Shown: in pieces, positions 49,847 through 58,492 of the stretch
Position numbering within the stretch: position 1 is the first letter of the stretch
Layout of the letters: the number at the start of each line of letters is the position of its first letter
Assembly (NCBI RefSeq): GCF_000744655.1
Contig: NZ_JQMJ01000004.1
Location: forward strand, 2,852,001-2,916,000
DNA length: 64,000 nt
From: Streptacidiphilus rugosus AM-16
GTDB taxonomy: Bacteria; Actinomycetota; Actinomycetes; Streptomycetales; Streptomycetaceae
Direction of reading: 5' to 3'
Program-made: the position numbers and the translations under genes
The notes under the pieces: model-generated
Told to the model about the DNA's origin: nothing
The model's input: only the letters and a program-made list of their open reading frames with translations
Database searches by the model: none

Positions 49847-51541
49847 TCACAGGCCGTGCTGATCGAGCAGCCGCATCAAGTTCCGCTTGCGCTTCTGCCC
49901 GGCACGCAGCGCGGCCACGTATACGTCGAACTCCCCCAGTGTGCCGAGGGCTTCATGACAGGCGCGGGCGCTGACCAGCAAACGAAGAATCTGCCGGTAC
50001 GCCGCCTCGCCCGTTACGGCCGTCAGCGGCTCGACCGCGCGCAGATAGACCTTGAGTGCCTCACCCGGGCGCTGGGCCGACACCAGGTCGGCCAAGGTGA
50101 GCCACTGTTGATCCGTGGCCACCCCGGTCGCAGCAACCCAGGCTTCCTCGAGATCCCCGTCGTCCACCAGCGCGTCGATCCACGCGGCGGGCGACCGCCA
50201 CGGCCTCTCCGCCTGCTTGAGCGCCTCGGCACGCAGCACCTCCAGCGCCGGGCCACGCTCGGCCGGCCAGCAACCATCGGCCTGCGCCGCCCGGCGCAAG
50301 CGCTGGTAGGCGGCCAGACTCAGCTCCGCACGCAACCGGTCACGGCGGATTTCCACCGCGAGCTCTGCCCTGCCTGCGGCCTGGTAGCGGTCACACAGGT
50401 AGTCGACCAGGCCCGAGTCCACCCTCCCGGCGGGTGCGGCGGAGGAGGCGACCTCGAGGCCTCGGGTCGCCCACTCCAGCGCCTCCCCGGATCGGCCGGC
50501 AGCGTCGAGTTCCCGCGCGACCTGCAGATGGGTGGCACCCGTGGGGGCCAGATCGGCCGCGTACACGGCCACGACCGCGTCGACGTCGTCTTCCAAGCGC
50601 GCCAGCTGCTGCTTGAGGTGCTTGAGCGTCCAGTCGGACGGGTGACGGTGCCACGCCTCCGTCACCAGGGCGTCCAGTCGCGCCTTGCCCGCCGCACCGA
50701 GCACGTCGAAGTAGTCGGTGACGTCAATGTCGAGCAGGTCACCGCCGGGACCGGTCAGGTGCGCGAAAAGCCACTCCGCGGTCTCCTCCGGAGCGGCCTG
50801 CGCCGCCCGGCAGGCGTCGAGATGAACCTGGCCCAACTCCTCGACCACGCTGCCCAGCTGCCCCGAGGAGTCGTCCACGCTCTCGTAGGTGGAGGCGAGG
50901 CTTCGGAGCGCTTCGCGGGCCACCTCCACCGCCTGCTCGACGTAGTCGGTTTCCAGCAATGAGCCGATCGCCCGGACCGCTTCCGCGACCTGCTCGGCGT
51001 AGGCGTCCGCATCCGCGTACTCCACGAAGCCGTACTGGCTGAACGGAGAGGCGTCCAACAGCGCACGAATGCGCACACGCATCGCGTCTACGTCGGCGCT
51101 GTCCGCAGCCGCACGCAACTCCAGCCGACGGCGTAGCGCCCGGTCCTGGGCAACCTGTTCCCGGACCAGTGCCAGCAGTTCTCCTTGGCTGCGGGCCTCC
51201 AGCCACTCGTCCAGATCTCGACGGCCGCGCTCCGCCTCAGCCCGCTGCCCCGGAACGGCGGCGGCCCGACTCAGCAGCACCAGCCCCACCGCGACACAGT
51301 GCTTGCAGAAATGGCCCTCGCGACCGTACGGGCAACTGCACTCACCCCTCAATCCGCCGCCCCGACCGGTACCCAGTTCGACCCGGTAGGCACTGCCGCC
51401 GTGGACGGTAGCCGTGGCCCCGGCCTCCAGCACCTCCAACCCTGAGACGGCACCCGTGTACTCCAGGCCCCGCTCGAAGGACCGGACCCCCGCTGCATCC
51501 CGCAGCTGCGCCTCCGAGAAGCCCACCCCACTCATGGACAT
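49847..51541 (-). CDS. SWIM zinc-finger protein with TPR-like helical region
   Basis: 564 aa. The N-terminal region carries GECSCPYGREGHFCKHCVAV, a CxCx(n)CxH SWIM zinc-binding motif at about residues 68-85. The remainder is helical with TPR-like units (VAVVAVYAADLAPTG followed by HLQVARELDAAGRSGEALEW; AELAVEIRRDRLRAELSLAAYQRL). SWIM domains bind DNA or proteins. ATG 51541 used; the next in-frame ATG at 51535 is equally possible. It stands just inside the putative element, on the strand running toward the attachment site. A second SWIM protein lies at 52846; they do not otherwise resemble each other. Function unknown. Confidence 0.8.
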   Translation of the reverse strand: MSMSGVGFSEAQLRDAAGVRSFERGLEYTGAVSGLEVLEAGATATVHGGSAYRVELGTGRGGGLRGECSCPYGREGHFCKHCVAVGLVLLSRAAAVPGQRAEAERGRRDLDEWLEARSQGELLALVREQVAQDRALRRRLELRAAADSADVDAMRVRIRALLDASPFSQYGFVEYADADAYAEQVAEAVRAIGSLLETDYVEQAVEVAREALRSLASTYESVDDSSGQLGSVVEELGQVHLDACRAAQAAPEETAEWLFAHLTGPGGDLLDIDVTDYFDVLGAAGKARLDALVTEAWHRHPSDWTLKHLKQQLARLEDDVDAVVAVYAADLAPTGATHLQVARELDAAGRSGEALEWATRGLEVASSAAPAGRVDSGLVDYLCDRYQAAGRAELAVEIRRDRLRAELSLAAYQRLRRAAQADGCWPAERGPALEVLRAEALKQAERPWRSPAAWIDALVDDGDLEEAWVAATGVATDQQWLTLADLVSAQRPGEALKVYLRAVEPLTAVTGEAAYRQILRLLVSARACHEALGTLGEFDVYVAALRAGQKRKRNLMRLLDQHGL

Positions 51542-51729
51542 CAGCCTCACGCTCCACAGCAACCATCAGCGGATTCGCCCTCCCGGCACCGCCGACGACC
51601 AGTATCCCAACGACTGCGTCCGACGCCGTCCGTTCGACGTGACGTGTGGGCCGAGGGGGCGGTGGGGCGCGGCGGCGAGCCGTCTGGCCGCGTCGAAGCC
51701 GGGCAACGCATGAGAGCCAGCCGCACGCA

Positions 51730-51747
51730 TATGGTGGAGGTACCATA
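51730..51747. promoter_or_regulatory. Inverted repeat over the antitoxin ribosome site, likely VapB operator
   Basis: TATGGT-ggaggt-ACCATA is a perfect 6-bp inverted repeat with a six-base centre. The centre contains the ribosome site GGAGG, 12 nt before ATG 51753. Ribbon-helix-helix antitoxins usually bind short inverted repeats at their own start, so autorepression is likely. Confidence 0.6.
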
Positions 51748-51752
51748 ACCCT

Positions 51753-51992
51753 ATGGCACTGAAGAAGACCACCGTCATGGTGGACGAACAGGATCTGGCG
51801 CTGATCAAAGCGGCAGCAGAGCGTGAGGGCCGCCCCGAATCGGAGTACTTCCGCGAGGCCTTCCACCTCGCCGCACTCCGCACCCAGCGCTGGGACGAGG
51901 ACTGGGACATCCCCCGTCTCGACTTCGGCCACCCCGTAAGCGCAGAGGAAATCCACGAGACCGTGTCCGACGCAGTGTCGGACCACAAGTGA
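51753..51992 (+). CDS. Ribbon-helix-helix antitoxin (VapB-like)
   Basis: 79 aa. KKTTVMVDEQDLALIKAAAE is the RHH strand-helix start and REGRPESEYFREAFHLAAL the second helix. The acidic/aromatic tail (WDEDWDIPRLDFG) is the kind that wraps a PIN toxin. Its stop overlaps the toxin start (GTGA). It binds its own promoter with the toxin and blocks the toxin's RNase site. Confidence 0.85.
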   Translation: MALKKTTVMVDEQDLALIKAAAEREGRPESEYFREAFHLAALRTQRWDEDWDIPRLDFGHPVSAEEIHETVSDAVSDHK

Positions 51993-52423
51993 TCGTCATC
52001 GGCGACACCTCCGGCCTGGTCGCAGCGCTGAACGTCGCCGACCCCGAACACGAGGCTGCTCGGACCGCTCTGCGCGAAGCCGCCCTCACCGTGGTCTCCC
52101 CACTCGTTCTCCTGGAGATCGAGCACATCACCACGCGCAACGTCAGCCGCCAGGCCGCCCTCTCGGTCAACAACTGGCTGCTCAGCCAGGCACAGACGGG
52201 CCGGGTGGCCGTTCCCGGCCTGTCCGCCGACGCCCTGCGCAAGGCCCACAAAGTGCAGGACCGCTACGCAGGCCTGCGGCTGGACCTGACCGACGCCGTC
52301 AACGTCGTCCTCGCCGAACAATTCGACACCGAGTCCATCCTCACCCTGGACCGCCGAGACTTCCGCGCCCTCATGCCGCTGACCGGGAAATACGGCTTCC
52401 GTCTACTCCCCGACGATCGGTGA
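51989..52423 (+). CDS. PIN-domain toxin (VapC-like ribonuclease)
   Basis: 144 aa. VIGDTSGLVAALN holds the first Asp, SPLVLLEIEHITTR the Glu, and LTDAVNVVLAEQFDTESILTLDRRDFRAL the later acidic residues of a PIN site, all present. GTG start overlaps the antitoxin stop. The RNA target of VapC enzymes is typically a tRNA or rRNA site; which one is not readable. The 3' end abuts the broken ADP-ribosylglycohydrolase fragment, suggesting the pair was inserted beside it. Toxin-antitoxin pairs often stabilise mobile elements, in keeping with the attachment site. Confidence 0.9.
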   Translation: MIVIGDTSGLVAALNVADPEHEAARTALREAALTVVSPLVLLEIEHITTRNVSRQAALSVNNWLLSQAQTGRVAVPGLSADALRKAHKVQDRYAGLRLDLTDAVNVVLAEQFDTESILTLDRRDFRALMPLTGKYGFRLLPDDR

Positions 52424-52538
52424 CGTGAGTGACGGCGCCCGTGTCGCCTCCGAGATCAAGAGCCACACGAACCGCTTGCTCGAAGGAGTCAGCGGTACGC
52501 AGCGCCCAGACCGCGGAGCCAAGACAGGGCCAAAGACC
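52419..52538 (-). pseudogene. Fragment of an ADP-ribosylglycohydrolase (C-terminal part)
   Basis: About 40 codons encode LWPCLGSAVWALRTADSFEQ, AVRVALDLGGDTGAVTHVT. The intact protein at 19248 reads VWPCLGSAVWALRTTDSFER then AIRAAVDLGGDTDTVAAVT. By eye, 44 of 51 bases agree in one stretch of the two genes. The last motif has lost its metal-binding Asp (GDTG for GDTD) and the rest of the gene is absent. It is a remnant of a closely related paralogue, cut off at the VapC end. Confidence 0.8.
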
Positions 52539-52845
52539 GGCAGCCAAACACAACAACCTGATCAGCGCAGGGGCGGGTCGGCGGGGGCTACGGTGAGGTG
52601 CCTCGATGCACCGCCCGGCAGTTCCCAGCTCCCCAGCCGCGGGTTCGCGCCAGCCAGCCATTGCACCCACGTCCGGACCGGGAAACCACGCGTCGGCGAG
52701 CAGGTCAGCAGGTTTCCGGTCAGCGACACCGAGGTCACCGAGACGGCGGACCACGGGGATCGGTGCGCATCGCGTTCTCGCGTGGCGCCCAAGACCGGCG
52801 CGGCCGCTCCCACCGCCCGGCCGGCACGTCCTCGCGTCGCGCTCC
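52539..52845. other. Intergenic stretch with gene debris
   Basis: About 300 bases between the ADP-ribosylglycohydrolase fragment and the SWIM gene. A minus-strand frame from 52813 (SWELPGGASRHLTVAPADPP, WVQWLAGANPRLGSW) has less biased composition than shadow frames and may be debris of another gene. No start, ribosome site or family can be given. Confidence 0.35.
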
Positions 52846-54891
52846 TCAGGATGCGCGAGCTTCTTCGTGCAGTTCGAGACTCACGAGCAGGTGGATTGCC
52901 GCGTTTGCCCAGGCTACCCCCGTAGCCTCAACACCTTTCGCGTCCATCGTCGTGGAGATCGAATCGAGGAGCGCTGCCCCTGCGTGAAGTCCGGTTCGCC
53001 GGAGCTCCCTGGCTGCGGTGGCGAGCCCGTCGCGGGTGGCTTCTCCGAAGCCGCGAAGACCAGCGTGCGCGATGTCGGCGAGCATATCGAGCGCGGACTT
53101 GATGGCTTGGGTGATCGGGTCACTACTTCGGGGTGTGCCGATCCCGAGCGCGACCTTGCCATCGCCGGCAGCCAAGTCGGGGATGGTGAGGCCCTCGTCG
53201 CTCAACAGAGCCAGGGGGTCGAGCAGAGGGAGACCACCATCACGGCGCAGCAAGCCGCTGACGAACCGGACCCGCGATCGGCTCAAGGCGTCCGACAGCG
53301 CGTCGAGGCCGCCAGGGCAGGCCGGGTTGTAGTCGGCGCGAATCACCGCCTCGTTACCTGACGGATCGCGGACGACCGCCTCCAAGCGCTGCTGGGCAGG
53401 GTCGTACCCGACCGGCCCGACATCGGCGACGGCGAGCACCCGGGCCGTGTCCGCCTCCACCCTCGGCCTGATCAACCGCGGTGGCCGACCGTCCCAGGCG
53501 CGCATCTGGGTCGACAGGTCGCGGATCAGCAGCGGTTCCGGGAGGTCGGCCCATGCCGAGCCGACGGGGATGATGCTTGTGGCCGCGATGCGACCGCGTC
53601 CGATGGTCACGGACCGGCTGGGGCTGCGGGAGATGCTCTCGCTGACGACGTTGGATCCGGCCAGGTCCCGCAGTGCGGATCCGAGCAGGCGACGGGACGC
53701 GAGCTCGTGGCCGGTGAGCGCCCGGTCGTCCGGGATTTCCCAGTGCTTGCGGAGGACGAGGGCGATTCCCGCGTCGGGGTGGGCGAAGTAGACCTCTGCG
53801 GAACGCCGGTTGGGTGTCCGGCCGGTGATCCGGCAGCCTAGGGCGACAAGCCGGACCCGGCGCAGTGGGGTCTCGGACGGTTCCTGGGTGCCGAGCACGC
53901 TCACCCGGTCGGATCTGCCGGCGCGGCGGCGGGCGTGCAGTTCGGCCAAGAGGCGCGCGGCCTGGATGGGTTCGTAGGACGCGTCGCGGGCAGCGTAGGC
54001 CTGGATCTGCCTGCGCAGGTCCGCGAGGGTTGAAGCGGGCCAGTGGAGGGAAGCGCGGGTCAGCGCCGCGCCCATGCGCTCCAGTTGGGCGGCGAACACT
54101 GGGCTCGTGTGGGCGACTCCATCCAGCAGCAACTCGTCTGCCAGGGCCACGGCTTCGTCGAGCCGCTCCAGGCCGCTGTCCCTGCCCACGGCGTCTGCCG
54201 GCGTGGGTGGGCGTCCTCCGACAGAGACCATGGTCTCCGCGCTGACCGGCGGGGTGTCCCGGGTCAGCGCGGTGTTGTCATTCGGTGCCTCGTCGGCTGC
54301 CCGGAACGCCCAGACCGCCAGGGCGATCACCTCACCGCGCTGGAGTGCTGCGGCGTCGGTCAGGGCGTAGCCGAGCTCGTGCGGAACGGGGAAGCGCACC
54401 GTGCAGGTCGGCAGCTCGACCCACGGTGCGGGCTGCGCCTCCTCGGCTCGGTGCACGGTCGCGGAGTAGCCGCGCTCGACGGCGCGGCGGGCGGCCGCGA
54501 CTGCCGGCCGACCGAGGACCGCTTCGAGCGTCTCGTCGTCGAACTCGGCGGGCGACCATACGGTCACGGGCGGGTCCTGCGGCTGCTTCGCCTTGTCGAG
54601 GGCCTGGAGACGCTGGTAGGCAAGCACCAGACCGATCCGGTGCCGGCAGACGCCGCTCGCTGGGCAGTCGCATTGGGCACCATCCAGGCCGACGCCGACT
54701 GGCAGGCGGGTACGAGTGCCGTCGGGATGGACGCCGACGACGGTCCCGTCCTGTTCGCTGCTGACCTGCGGCCCGGCGTCGGCGTCCAGGTCCTTGGCCG
54801 CTCGCTTGACCAGCCCCCGGTTGGCGAGCGAGGCGAGGGTCTCTGCGGTCAGGGCGAGGAGGTCTTCACGCAGTGGCGTGCTCGTGGTCAT
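52846..54891 (-). CDS. SWIM zinc-finger protein (YehQ-like)
   Basis: 681 aa. CDCPASGVCRHRIGLVLAYQ at about residues 72-92 is a CxCx(n)CxH SWIM motif. A long mixed region follows (VELPTCTVRFPVPHELGYAL, VFAAQLERMGAALTRASLHW, LGCRITGRTPNRRSAEVYF), matching my memory of YehQ-type proteins. ATG 54891 shares ATGA with the VWA gene's stop. It is the last gene of the five-gene operon. In E. coli the same order is yehI-yehL-yehM-yehP-yehQ. The role may be to recruit DNA or protein clients to the MoxR complex; unproven. Confidence 0.8.
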   Translation of the reverse strand: MTTSTPLREDLLALTAETLASLANRGLVKRAAKDLDADAGPQVSSEQDGTVVGVHPDGTRTRLPVGVGLDGAQCDCPASGVCRHRIGLVLAYQRLQALDKAKQPQDPPVTVWSPAEFDDETLEAVLGRPAVAAARRAVERGYSATVHRAEEAQPAPWVELPTCTVRFPVPHELGYALTDAAALQRGEVIALAVWAFRAADEAPNDNTALTRDTPPVSAETMVSVGGRPPTPADAVGRDSGLERLDEAVALADELLLDGVAHTSPVFAAQLERMGAALTRASLHWPASTLADLRRQIQAYAARDASYEPIQAARLLAELHARRRAGRSDRVSVLGTQEPSETPLRRVRLVALGCRITGRTPNRRSAEVYFAHPDAGIALVLRKHWEIPDDRALTGHELASRRLLGSALRDLAGSNVVSESISRSPSRSVTIGRGRIAATSIIPVGSAWADLPEPLLIRDLSTQMRAWDGRPPRLIRPRVEADTARVLAVADVGPVGYDPAQQRLEAVVRDPSGNEAVIRADYNPACPGGLDALSDALSRSRVRFVSGLLRRDGGLPLLDPLALLSDEGLTIPDLAAGDGKVALGIGTPRSSDPITQAIKSALDMLADIAHAGLRGFGEATRDGLATAARELRRTGLHAGAALLDSISTTMDAKGVEATGVAWANAAIHLLVSLELHEEARAS

Positions 54892-56063
54892 CGGCCCACC
54901 TTCTCTGCAACGAACTCGGCCAGCTGTCCCGGCGTCATCGCGCCCACGTGGGCTCCCGCTTCGGCCAGGCGTCCTGCCAGGTCTCGGTCGTAGACCGGGT
55001 CGGCCTCCTCGTCCAGCGCGGCGAGACCCAGCACGGTGGCGCCTTGTTCGACGAGTGCACGGACAGTGCGGACCAGTCGGTAGGGATCGCCGCCTTCGTA
55101 GAAGTCGGAGACGATCGCGACGATGCTGCGACGCGGGTTGTCCACCAGACCGGCGGCGTAATCCGCGGCTCGGGCGATGTTCGTGCCACCCCCGAGCTGG
55201 ACCCCCATCAGAAGCTCGACCGGGTCGGTGACGTCCGAGGTGAGGTCGACGACCTCGGTGTCGAAGGCGACGAGGTGGGTACGCAGGCCCGGGAGGCTCC
55301 ACAGGCAGGCGGCGGTGACGGCAGAGTGGATCACCGAGTTCACCATCGACCCGGACTGGTCGACCAGCAGGATCAGCTGCCACTGCTCCAGGTGCTTTCG
55401 GGTCCGGGAGTGGAAGCGGGGCCGCTCGATAAGAACGCGGCGCTGCTCCGGCTGGTAATGCGCCAGGTTGGCACGGATCGTGCCCTGGAAGTCGAAGTCG
55501 CGGGCCAGCGGGAGTCGGCTCGGGCGCCGTGAGCGGGAACCGGTGAAGGCCCGGCGCACCTCCGGCCGCAGCCGTTCCAGCAGATCGCGGACCACGGCCT
55601 CGACGATGCGCCGTGCCATGCCCAGAACTTGCGGGTTCATCAGGTGTTTCGTGCGCAGGACAGCTCGGAGCAGGGTGGGGTTGGGTTCGACTCGTGCGAG
55701 CACGTCGGGGTCGGTGACGATCTCGTGGATCTCGTACTGCTCGACGGCGTCGCGTTCGAGCCGTTCGATGGTCTCCTTGGGGAAGAGCCGGTAGATGTCG
55801 TCGAGCCAGTCCACTGCGGTGATCTGAGACGGGCCGTCGCCGCCGGTGCGACCAGCCGGCGTGGCGCGTCGCTCGCCGCGCTGCTCCAGGTCCGTGTCGC
55901 GGCCGTAGAGCCACTCGAGTGCCGCGTCGCGGGCGGCGGCCTGCGGGCCGAGCGGTCCGGTGCAGCGCTCGGCGGCTTGGCCGAGGATGAGCCGCCAGCG
56001 CTCCAGGCCTTCGTCGGTGGGGGCGGGCGCTCCGGCTCCGGCGCCGGCGTGGGGCGTGCTCAT
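54888..56063 (-). CDS. VWA-domain MoxR partner (YehP-like)
   Basis: 391 aa. The N-terminal 200 residues are helical. The VWA domain starts at LILLVDQSGSMVNS (MIDAS DxSxS), with GGGTNIARAADY supplying the Thr and VAIVSDFYEGGD the Asp, so metal binding looks intact. CoxE/YehP-type proteins of this kind bind a MoxR AAA ATPase and act as adaptor for insertion of cofactors or subunits into enzymes. It shares one base (TGATG) with the upstream DUF5682 gene and 4 nt with the SWIM gene. Cytosolic. Confidence 0.88.
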   Translation of the reverse strand: MSTPHAGAGAGAPAPTDEGLERWRLILGQAAERCTGPLGPQAAARDAALEWLYGRDTDLEQRGERRATPAGRTGGDGPSQITAVDWLDDIYRLFPKETIERLERDAVEQYEIHEIVTDPDVLARVEPNPTLLRAVLRTKHLMNPQVLGMARRIVEAVVRDLLERLRPEVRRAFTGSRSRRPSRLPLARDFDFQGTIRANLAHYQPEQRRVLIERPRFHSRTRKHLEQWQLILLVDQSGSMVNSVIHSAVTAACLWSLPGLRTHLVAFDTEVVDLTSDVTDPVELLMGVQLGGGTNIARAADYAAGLVDNPRRSIVAIVSDFYEGGDPYRLVRTVRALVEQGATVLGLAALDEEADPVYDRDLAGRLAEAGAHVGAMTPGQLAEFVAEKVGR

Positions 56064-58492
56064 CAGTCAGCCCCCTGAACGGGCAGCTCGTGTCGGTCGA
56101 GCAGGCCATGCCGGTCGAGCAGCCGCTGCACGTTCTCCTCCAGGGTTCGGGCGCGTGCGAGGACCAGCGGGTCTGCGGAGGTCCGTAGCAGGGAGCGCGC
56201 CGAGCCGATCCGGCCGCGTCGCGCCAGCAGCCGCTCGGCGATGCGTTCGCGTTCGCGGGGTGGGAAGAAGGCGAAGGCCTGGCGCAGGGCGGGCAGGCCG
56301 ATGAGGAAGTCGTCGCCGGTGAGGGCGGTCACGATCTCGTCGAGTGCGTCGAGCAGGGACGGGCGGTCACCGGATTCCGACGCCGTCCCTCGGCCGGTCA
56401 CCTCGTCACGGGCCAGGGCGAACAGGCCGGCCAGCCAGTCGCCGAGCGTCTCGGGGGCGGCTGCGGCGAGCGAGCGGGCTTGCTGTGCAGCCTCGGCGTG
56501 CGAGCGGCCTTCGTGGCCCGACGGCACATCGCTGTCGGAGAGCCCGAGGGACCAGAGCAGTCCCAAGGCGGCGCCGCGCAGGTCCGCAGGTGCGGCGGTG
56601 TCGGCGGCGATCCGCGTGGCCGTGGCCATCGCCGTCGCGCGAGTGAGGGTCAGCAGATGCTCGGCGTGGCGCAGTGCGTCCCGGGCGGCGGCAAGGGCGC
56701 GAAGCCGGGGGAAGTCGACCCCTCCGGTTCCGTGGAGACCTTCGGCCAGCCAGAACACCCGCCCGACAGCCTCGTCGACGACGCGGCCGAACAGCGGATC
56801 GCCCGCGGTGCCGTACACGCGGTCGTGCCGCCACAGGTGCAGCGCTGTGGCCAGCACCTCACCGGCGGGACCGAGTTCGGCGACCGCGCCGACCCGCGTC
56901 GCCAGGGAGTCCAGCAACTCGGCGGAGAGGGTGTCCGCTCCACACAGCACCGCGTCGAAGAGCACGACCGACAGTGCGGCGACCGCCGCATCCGAAGCCG
57001 TTGCCGCGCTCACACCGGCCCGAGCGCGCTCGGCCAGCGCCACCGAGGCCGCCTGCGCCAGGCTGGCACCGTAGGCGCCCGCCTCGATCAGCGCCGCCTC
57101 ACGACCCTGCGCCGGACTTGGATCCCACCGCTCGGTGAAGACCGGGTCCGCTCCGCCGGTCGGCCCAGCCGTGCGGGTATGGCCCGGAATCCCCAGGACG
57201 CGCAGCTGGTGCAGCAGCTGGCTTCGCCGCAATCCGGTCGGCTCGGTCAGGTCGTTGCTCACCGGCTCGCCGAGGACGACCCCGCACGCCTGCATCTGGG
57301 TCGCCACGTCGTGCACCAGCGGCGGGGCGGGCGTGTCCGGGTGCAACCGGCCGGTCCGCTCGCCGGTGCTCGCGGCGACCATGGCGACCACGGCCGGGTC
57401 GGTGCCGGGCATCAGGACACCGTGCCCTGTCCACGGGAGCGGCTGTTCCAGCGCCTCGTTGAGCAGGGCGCCTGCCAGCCCGTCGAGGACGTCCGTCCGT
57501 GCCGATGCCTGGTGGCCGCGCATCGCCGCGAGACCGGAGGCGAGAGTGCGGGCCGCGATGAGGTCGGCCGTCGAGACCGGCAGGCGCTCCTTCCGAAGCC
57601 GTGTGACGACCTGCTCCGTCAACCGGTCGGCCGCGGCGGCCGGGCCGTGGTCCCACAGGAGTTGGTAGTAGCCGGGGGACGGCATGCCGGACTGGTAGCC
57701 GGCGAAGGCGTCGAGCTGGCGAAAGGAGTACGGCACGAGGAAGCTGCCGCCCAGCGCCCCGGCCGCAGGTTCCGGGACCTCGGGCCAAGCGCTGTCCCTC
57801 TCGCCTGACGGCGAGCGCCCCTTTTCGGCTGCAGTCGCAGTCAGTGCCCGAAGCGCCGGTGTGTGGAACCCGCCGGTCACCACGAGCACGGGCCGCTCCC
57901 CCGCGTGCGCGACGGCAGCCCGGATCCAGGAGGCCATGTACTCCTCACGTGCCCGGTCGCCCGGCTCTGCCTGCGCGTCGCCGCGGACCAGCTCGAAGTA
58001 GGCATCGAGAAGCTGTTGCAGCCCGTCCGTGTCCTCCGGGCCAGCGAGTTCGAACAGCCGGTCCCAGAGCGCGTCGACAGAGTCCACGCTGAACCGTTCG
58101 CACAGCCGCCGCGTCGCCTCGGCGTAGCGCGCCTCGGCATCGGCGAAGCGGTTGGCCAGCGGCTCGGCCCGCTCGACGAACGCCGGATGCCAGGCCGGCA
58201 GATCAATGAAGCGCACCTGCGCCCCGGCATCGAGACCGGCGTGCAGGGCAACCCACTCGGGCGAGTAGTCGCACAGCGGCGTCCAGGACGTCGCCGTCCG
58301 CTCCTCGTCGCGGTAGTGGCTGAACACGGCAACCGGCAGCTCGTGGCCGAGTATCAGCTCGGCCAGCCGCGCGTTCATGTCGACCGGCCCCTCCACGAGC
58401 ACGTACGCGGGTTGCAGCGCCGCGATGGTGCGGGCGACCAGCCGGGCGCAGGCCGGCGAGTGGTGGCGGACGCCGATGAAGTGGACGGACAT
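56063..58492 (-). CDS. DUF5682 protein (YehM-like)
   Basis: 809 aa. The N-terminus SVHFIGVRHHSPACARLVAR and VLVEGPVDMNARLAELILGH (Arg-His-His, Glu-Gly-Pro) is the DUF5682 signature, resembling the TraB/ChaN-like fold with conserved RHH and EG motifs. Regions VLVVTGGFHTPAL and SFLVPYSFRQLDAFAGYQSGMPSPGYYQ follow; the second half is helical. ATG 58492 overlaps the MoxR stop by one base. No biochemical role is established to my knowledge; its fixed place with MoxR and VWA genes shows it belongs to one complex or pathway. Confidence 0.85.
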   Translation of the reverse strand: MSVHFIGVRHHSPACARLVARTIAALQPAYVLVEGPVDMNARLAELILGHELPVAVFSHYRDEERTATSWTPLCDYSPEWVALHAGLDAGAQVRFIDLPAWHPAFVERAEPLANRFADAEARYAEATRRLCERFSVDSVDALWDRLFELAGPEDTDGLQQLLDAYFELVRGDAQAEPGDRAREEYMASWIRAAVAHAGERPVLVVTGGFHTPALRALTATAAEKGRSPSGERDSAWPEVPEPAAGALGGSFLVPYSFRQLDAFAGYQSGMPSPGYYQLLWDHGPAAAADRLTEQVVTRLRKERLPVSTADLIAARTLASGLAAMRGHQASARTDVLDGLAGALLNEALEQPLPWTGHGVLMPGTDPAVVAMVAASTGERTGRLHPDTPAPPLVHDVATQMQACGVVLGEPVSNDLTEPTGLRRSQLLHQLRVLGIPGHTRTAGPTGGADPVFTERWDPSPAQGREAALIEAGAYGASLAQAASVALAERARAGVSAATASDAAVAALSVVLFDAVLCGADTLSAELLDSLATRVGAVAELGPAGEVLATALHLWRHDRVYGTAGDPLFGRVVDEAVGRVFWLAEGLHGTGGVDFPRLRALAAARDALRHAEHLLTLTRATAMATATRIAADTAAPADLRGAALGLLWSLGLSDSDVPSGHEGRSHAEAAQQARSLAAAAPETLGDWLAGLFALARDEVTGRGTASESGDRPSLLDALDEIVTALTGDDFLIGLPALRQAFAFFPPRERERIAERLLARRGRIGSARSLLRTSADPLVLARARTLEENVQRLLDRHGLLDRHELPVQGAD

